Source: Anthopleura xanthogrammica (lineage: Eukaryota; Cnidaria; Anthozoa; Actiniaria; Actiniidae). Taken from it: 64,000 nucleotides of DNA. The stretch lies in the NCBI GenBank assembly GCA_964019055.1, contig OZ025213.1, positions 6,870,472 to 6,934,471 on the forward strand. The letters run 5' to 3'. Positions 57,701-64,000 of the stretch are shown one piece after another. Numbering within the stretch: position 1 is the first letter of the stretch; each line of letters begins with the position of its first letter. The translations under genes were made by a program, and so were the position numbers. The notes below the pieces were generated by a model. That model saw only the letters and a program-made list of their open reading frames with translations, was not told the DNA's origin and made no database searches.

Positions 57701-60700
57701 TTTAAGGAAAACAGCGCGCGCACGAAATAGAAAGAAGAACCGCTAAGCAATAGTCTTTTCTGATCTCGCTACTCGGTTCGTCCTCGCAGCGCGCGCATTG
57801 AGACTTCGCAGTGGTATCGCGCTCTGCTCGACGGATCAGTCACCGATTCCGTACCGTTTCCCGTTTCCCAAGTCACACGAAACCTGCAGTTATTATCATA
57901 AGAAAGGCCACCCGTTAGTTCATCCAAATCGTGTTAGCGTATTTGTATCATGTATACTCGTATTAATATAAGGAAATCCCAACACATTTTCACGAGTTAC
58001 CCACCTCATATCTATTTAATCCATGTAAAGCTGCCTGTTGTCTTGACTTGGTTGGACCATCCGTATCCTTCTTCTTATTCATTATGACTGACTTTGTTTT
58101 ACGTATTTCTTCAGCGACTATTGATGAAGTTGGCGTCTGAAATACAACACTTTGATTATTTACACCTCTCAGGATTCCTACTCTATTTCTAGTACACTAA
58201 CATAATAAAGGGAGGGAATCCGAAAGAGAGAAAAGAAGAAGCCAGGGCGACGCCAACAGCAGAAAAAATACCTGATCAACTGAGCAATTGCAAGGCACAC
58301 CGGGTCAACGCAAATGCAAACGCAAGTGTAAATACATTTCATTATCTATAAGTACAGTTATTTCAAGAGGTTGTTGAAGGTTTTGTTGCATGTTGCATAC
58401 CAAGCACGTTTTCCGGCATATTTTCTTCTATGCTGACATTATTTACACATGGATGTAACATATTTCAAACTCGTTAAGCGACATGCAACAAAATGAGCGT
58501 GAATTTGCGCACAAGTCAAACTCGTCCTACAGCCTGCGATGCTCTTGGCCAGCACCGAGGAGCAAGAGAAAATCCTGCAAACAACCTCTAACGCGCATGC
58601 CTTGAACTTCTGCTTGTATTCACAGCTTCTCATGTGCTTGCATTTGCCTAAAGTTTAGACTCAGTGTAAACCAGCCTTTCAAAGTTTTAACATAATTCGT
58701 GCTATACTTTTTTTTACCTTTTGTTGTTGTCCAGCACCAGGAAAGAAACTGTAGTTTGCATTAACAAAATGGCTATATGCATTAGATCCAGCCTTAGATT
58801 TGGACTGAGGGAAATCCTCTCTTGCTTCGTGTTTGTCAATACTTTTCTCATTTGTTAATTCCATCTTACTAAAATCCATGTTATCAGAGCTTTCACTGCT
58901 TTCTTGTTCCATACTGAAAGAACTATCCCTTGGCGACTCTATGTTAAATGCATTGTGATCATTTTCTGAATTGTCTGACAGCAATAGACTCTTTGAGTTC
59001 GAACTGTCTGTGCTCTTAGGAGTTCCTAACAAGTTCGCCTTGGTCGCCTTATTGTTGTCAAATTCTTGATTTATTTTATTACTGCTTGTGTCCTTTCCCG
59101 TGTGGGATGCAGTTGGTGTTTTATTAGATGCAGAGTCATTGTTCTGCATCTCAAACTTGGTGTCACTTGTGGCCTTTGGAGGTTTTGGTTCTAGTGAAGT
59201 TCCAGCCTTGGTGTCCTGTAAACTTGATTCATTTTGGGGGTTTTCTCGACGTCTCGTGCTCTTGTGGTTTGAATGATTTTTGGATTTGGAATGAGGAACT
59301 GGTGCAAGGGATGGATTTTCTTTGACTCTCTGCTCATATTCTTCTCTTTCTACTTGGAATGCCGGATGATTAAAGCAATCTTCTACAGTTACTCTTTCTT
59401 CAGGATCCAACTTTAATGTTCCCTATAAAGGAAGGGCATCCTTAATCAGTACTGAGCCACCTTAACATTCTTAAAAGTACGAACACCAAAGTGACTGCAT
59501 GCTGATTCAAAGTACCCAATGTATCCCAGGATACACTATATTTGTGAATGATGTAAAGATGTTGATTGGATAAAAGCACTACAAAGGATGAATAATATAT
59601 ATTGTTTTTACCTGCATAAAGTTCAGTAATGGTCCACTGATTATACCAAGGTATTTTCTATTCAATGTCTGAGGGTAAGTCACAGCAGGAAACTAAAAAT
59701 CAATCAGTCAATAAATAAATAAATAAATAAATGTCACTGCAGAGCAGAACTGTAATTTCCATGGGGTAGCAGGGGCTAATATTATTCTCCATGTAACGGC
59801 AGAACGAACTTAAAAGTGGGGGGACCAAAAATCCCCAAAATCGTCAAGCAAAAAAATTAGTTATTTGCAATTTGGAGAATTGGCATTTCCTTAAAAAGGT
59901 GAGGGGGGGTCTTGCTACAAATTTGCAAGTGGAAGTCTCTCGGTCTGTCCATTAACCAAAGGTTTTTGTGTTGGGGGGCAGTACCCCCCAGCACCCCTGC
60001 TTCTGCCTCCCCTGTCTCTTTCCATGGGAGAGAAATAAAGATTTTCTTGAACCCCACACTTTGTATACCTTTAGACCAGCAAATCTTGGGTTAGAGTGAA
60101 ACATATCCATTTGATCAGGAGGAAGTGGACCAAGTACCTGACGATTATACAACAACAATATTTTTATCAGTAAATTATTAGAATTGAGTAAGAGTCACCT
60201 AAAGCGCTGTTTTCAAGGTATCTTACCTTTTGTATTGTATAGAGCTGGTCTATTTCACTCTCGCCAGGGAAAACAGGCTAGCAATAATAAGAAAATAATT
60301 TAGTTATCATGCCTATATTCATTATTATGTAATTCAGAAACTAGCTATATTGTGAGATATCTGGGGGTTTGGCTTCAGTCTTTCACACTTCCAATAGTTT
60401 GAGCTACTTTTCTTGATTGAGGGAAGCCGCAAATCCAAAAATCCCAGGCTGTGTTGGTAAGTATAGTAATACCCAGGCACGGAGTGAGGCTTAACTTTAA
60501 ATGTAAGTATAGATACATGCTAGAAACTCTTTTTCAGTGTTGTACATTTACCTGTCCATCACTCAATTCTCCTAGGATACAGCCTATTGCCCAGATGTCT
60601 ACTGGTTTACCATATGGAGCACTAGACACAAAGTACATCAGAGTTCAATTTAGTACAAATATTTCCATATAGATTTAGTGCTCAGCAACCCAAAAAGGTC

Positions 60701-63659
60701 TTCAACATACCCTAAAAGAAGCTCTGGTGATCTGTACCAGCGTGTTGCTACATAATCTGTGAGCTGTGCACTACCATTGGTTGCCATGGCTCTAGCAAAG
60801 CCTATATTAAACATGCATAAGAGAAATTGCAAAACAGGTGAAACTACATGCTTAATGGTAGAGTAAACTATTTAGTTAACTTCTGTGCACTACCATTGGT
60901 TGCCATGGCTCTAGCAAAGCCTATATTAAACATGCATAACAAAAATTGCGAAACAGGTGAAACTACATGCTTAATGGTAAAGTAAACTATTCAGTTAGCT
61001 TCTGTCATGATAGTCTTAAGGTTGACCACTATTGAGCAGTGTAGGATATATTTTCCATTTGGCATTATTGGTGAAACTACATGCTTAATGGTAAAGTAAA
61101 CTATTCAGTTAGCTTCTGTCATGATACTTAAGGTTGACCACTATTGAGCAGTATAGGATATATTTTCCATTTGGCATTATTGATTTTTTTATGGGAACAG
61201 AACCCAGAGAAAAACCATTGAAGCACAAGAGAAGTAACAAACAAAAGGCAGATGCTAAATATTTAATTCATAAACTTATATACTCTTTTTTGCTATAACA
61301 ATGGAGAATCAAACTTACCAAAATCACAAAGCTTAAGAACATTCTTTTTACTAATAAGCAAGTTTTCAGGCTTAATATCTGCAAAACAAATCATTACAAT
61401 CCATCAATCAATTTTTTACTGGACAAGCAACTGTAGATGTACAGTATATTGAATGCATGCAATCCACTGAAAGGAAATGAAATAGAGAAACTATACGGAA
61501 AAATCACTTCTTTCTTACCTCTGTGAATGACATCATTTTGATGGCACCATCTTATTGCTTTTATCAATTGAAAAATGTATTTCCTATAGAGGACACGTCA
61601 AGTGTTAATTAATGAGCATGTACAAACTAACTCATTTCCTATTGGATTAACAAAGTGTTTGTATTTACACATTCTTTGTATCCATACAACTGTCCCTTAT
61701 AAAAAATAAATGGAAAAACTGTCAACATCGGACCTTTAATACACTAAGGTGTTTATCCTACCTAACTTCCACATTTGATACCCCATTGGGCATTTCCTCA
61801 AGGACTTCAAGCATATTCTGTAAATAAGAATGGTTCAAAAATGTATAATGGAAAACTTCAAATTGATTGATAATAACAATGCCTAATTTATTGCAAGTTG
61901 AATAAAATAAATTTATGTTCAGAAAAAAGCACAAAGTATTCTGACTGTCAAAGTATCTGAACATTAAGAATGCTTGGTTCCCCAATAGACCATTTTCGAG
62001 ATGCGCGAGCGCTTTCAAAAATATCGCAGGCACAGATATGAAAGAGGCATTTTCGGGCAAGATTGCGCGCACTATTGACTCGATATTTTTGAAAGTGCTC
62101 GCGCATCTCGAAAATGGTCTATTGGGGAACCAAGCATTCTTAGTGTTCAGATACTTTGACAGTCAGAATACTTTGTGTTTTTTTCTCAAAAATGGTCTAT
62201 TTAGCCAGCCCCAGCACTATCTCTATACTTTTGCATGTTCCTAACAAGTTGAATGTCCCATGATAACATGAGTTCACAGTAATAATTTGAGGTCCACATA
62301 AGGTCCACATACGCTCATACATTGGTAAATGCAAATTAACTTACTCTATCTACATATTCAAAGACCAGATAAAGTTTTCCTCTCCTTCTAAAAGCTTCCC
62401 TGTGAATGCAAATAAATAAAATAAGTGATGAAATTATACTACTTAGAACTAAATGAGGCAATTATTATTTTATTTTTTTTATAAGCAACAGATAAACTTT
62501 AAAGAGATCTTAGTTACCTCAATTCAACAATATTTTCTTGTTTAAGCATACGAAGAACCTTGAGTTCTCTGAGTGTTGTCCTTTTAACATCATCATTATC
62601 TAGGCAAAACACGTAGTTAAAATATTAAATTAGAGGAAAAGACATCATACATCGTATTTATCAGATACTACAGACTTGAGGCAAGTCTACCCTGTCACCC
62701 TCCCTGAAAAAACTGACATACCTTCACTATCCTTGAATTTCTTGATGGCAACAATTTCACTTGTTTCCTTGATGAAAGAAGATAAGAAAAACTATCAGAT
62801 GGAATGAGTATTGATCTCAAGAGATCTAAACACAGCTCCATATAATTGGATTCCATCACTGTAGATTTAATTAATATTTAATGAACTGATTTGTGCTTAA
62901 TCCCATATTATCCTTCTCGATCCAGATTGATAAAAACGTTATTATAAGCTACTGAATATCATCTAGGAGTTTAATCATTACAATCTTTCTTAGAAGCCGC
63001 AAAAAAATATGCCTTAATTTGGAAAGGAAGTTCTATCAAAAATGCAAAGGAATTAAGTTGATTATTACATCTTCAATAAGCTTTGAATAGGAAGGTTTGA
63101 AATGCCGTTTGTTTAATGTACAAATTTAAATATGTCCGAAAGATCAATGATCACCAACGTTATGATGTTTACATAGAAGGAGAAAATACCGGACGCGTTT
63201 GTGGGTTCATGCTTTGTATAAAACCTCCCGTGTTTTTAGATCCACACCAGTAGTTGATCTGATAATCTGGTATCTTAGTGATTTAGCCATGGGGTACAAA
63301 TTAATTGAATATATCTGATGGTGATCATTTTTAAGTGACGGTTCTTTACCGTCCCAACATGAATTAAACCACGAACAATGTCAACAATATGGCATCATTT
63401 ACAAACATTTGAACCCCGTCCAAATAGTGTAAAGCTTTTATATCCATCTACCTTATGTCTGCATTTCATAACAACTCCATAGGCACCTAAAAATAATAAA
63501 ATATTCAATAAAACTGAGTACAAATTGTTTTGTATTGATAATTCAAACAAGGAATGACATATAACTCCCTCGACGGGTTACCAAAAACACGCTTAAACAC
63601 AATGAAAACAAATACTAGTTACCTTCGCCTACGACTCCAAGAACTTCGTACTTATTCAT
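54759..63659 (-). CDS. CDKL5: Cyclin-dependent kinase-like 5
   Basis: 21 coding exons: 63659-63623, 63486-63452, 62767-62722, 62599-62518, 62399-62345, 61817-61762, 61583-61519, 61378-61319, 60801-60711, 60621-60552, 60277-60227, 60137-60069, 59692-59612, 59422-58718, 58136-58005, 57630-57540, 57448-57259, 57024-56937, 56688-56627, 56066-56018, 55229-54759. Lengths total 2586 nt, all junctions in phase, 861 aa. The kinase domain (1 to about 285) has GEGAYG, Lys33, HRD (124-126), DFG (144-146), activation-loop T160-D161-Y162 and [23 protein letters not shown] and ELSDGQ are hallmarks of CDKL5. In-frame stops (TAA TAG) just above the ATG fix the start. The tail is long, Ser/Asn-rich and disordered, with [10 protein letters not shown] near 668. 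Vertebrate CDKL5 phosphorylates microtubule and ciliary regulators; the same role here is inferred. Confidence 0.95.
56104..56563. mobile_element. 460-bp TA-flanked MITE in CDKL5 intron
   Basis: TAGAGTGCAAATAATATAAC and its inverse form 30-bp terminal repeats through CGTGAAATAG. Outer TA dinucleotides fit a TA target. It lies in the intron between the exons ending at 56627 and starting at 56066. An inner GTGATCA-bounded palindrome is at about 56365-56430. Confidence 0.8.
58353..58445. repeat. Partial relative of the 48897-49190 MITE
   Basis: It shares TACAGTTATTTCAAGAGGTT (diverged), GAAGGTTTTGTTGCATGTTG and a CTGACATTATTTAC block with the MITE near 48.9 kb. The second terminus was not found. 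It lies in a CDKL5 intron. Confidence 0.6.
60765..61182. repeat. Nested tandem duplications over the CDKL5 exon 9 acceptor
   Basis: One 119-bp unit starts at 60765 and repeats at 60884, copying the first 37 bases of exon 9 plus its acceptor (minus TATAG|GCTTTGCTAGAG). A second duplication of 114 bp (GTGAAACTACATGCTTAATG) starts at 60957 and repeats at 61071. Both pairs are nearly identical, so they are recent. Confidence 0.85.
61923..62186. repeat. Long palindrome in CDKL5 intron
   Basis: Arms of about 104 bp (61923-62026 and 62081-62186) with few mismatches and a 54-bp centre. They include GGTTCCCCAATAGACCATTT and GAGATGCGCGAGCGCTTTC. A further AAAATGGTCTATTTAGCC follows at 62189. The TAGACCATTTT core resembles the ends of two MITEs elsewhere in the window. 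No ORF. Confidence 0.85.
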
Positions 63660-64000
63660 GGACTATTACGGATTCTTGTACATTATTTTGTTCAGCTTTT
63701 AAATCTATTATTTTCGACTTACAGTTTAGTTTTGGCACAGATGTTGTGCTGTCAAGACCACAACAACTACACAACATAATCTCGAAAATACTCAAGATAC
63801 GTTAAACATGAGATTACGATCCTATCCGGTGTGAATCTAACCGTTGTTACAGGTACTTAGGGTTTGCATGGTAACTGAGATAGAAGAAGTTTTTGGGCAT
63901 AAAATAAAGAGTATTTAGGAAGAGTAACTCAAATCCTTCCTGTTTTAGTTTCCATCACAACTTATACCGCTGATCGATTGTTGTCACCCACAAACCATTG
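63660..64000. other. Upstream region of CDKL5
   Basis: It holds in-frame stops directly before the start codon and presumably the 5' UTR and promoter. No TATA box or other motif was recognised. The plus frame at 63554-63805 overlaps exon 1 antisense and is a shadow. Confidence 0.5.

Overview
The window is animal nuclear DNA: AT-rich, dense in short GT/AG introns, and packed with DIRS, BEL/Pao, Crypton-like, SINE and foldback (MITE) repeats. Intron-rich CDKL5, ABCC4-type transporters and this repeat mix suggest a cnidarian, probably an anthozoan such as a coral. That placement is inference; no species-diagnostic marker was seen. All recognised host genes lie on the minus strand.

Layout. (1) 1-2337: a decayed DIRS-like retroelement, running off the left edge and carrying a tRNA-derived SINE. 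(2) 2338-5980: repeats and MITEs. (3) 5982-45600: a tandem array of ABCC4/MRP4-like transporter genes. Copy 0 shows only exon 1 (6153-6785). Copies A (9777-15654), B (21132-34605) and C (39630-45458) each have six coding exons that join in phase to 1330, 1329 and 1329 aa. Between and inside them are copy-specific insertions: two MITEs in copy 0's first intron, a 0.7-kb Crypton-like fragment and a 1.9-kb inverted-repeat transposon upstream of A, and a BEL/Pao LTR element with near-identical LTRs in intron 1 of B. (4) 45600-49900: spacer holding a 1.36-kb terminal-inverted-repeat element (47086-48447) with one intact ORF whose N-terminus resembles the PC4/Sub1 single-stranded-DNA-binding fold. 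(5) 49905-52066: a two-exon secreted M14 carboxypeptidase with a Met/Gly-rich tail. (6) 54759-63659: a 21-exon CDKL5 orthologue, 861 aa, whose exon junctions are all in phase.

The genes do not form a pathway. The ABCC array is an expanding export-pump family, and differences among its copies are mosaic, as expected from unequal crossing-over plus gene conversion. The most unusual item is the element with the PC4-like ORF: its ends carry 28-bp inverted repeats, a TTA duplication, and two tandem 45-bp units on each side in mirror orientation. Exon borders were read by eye from splice consensus and reading phase; there was no transcript evidence.
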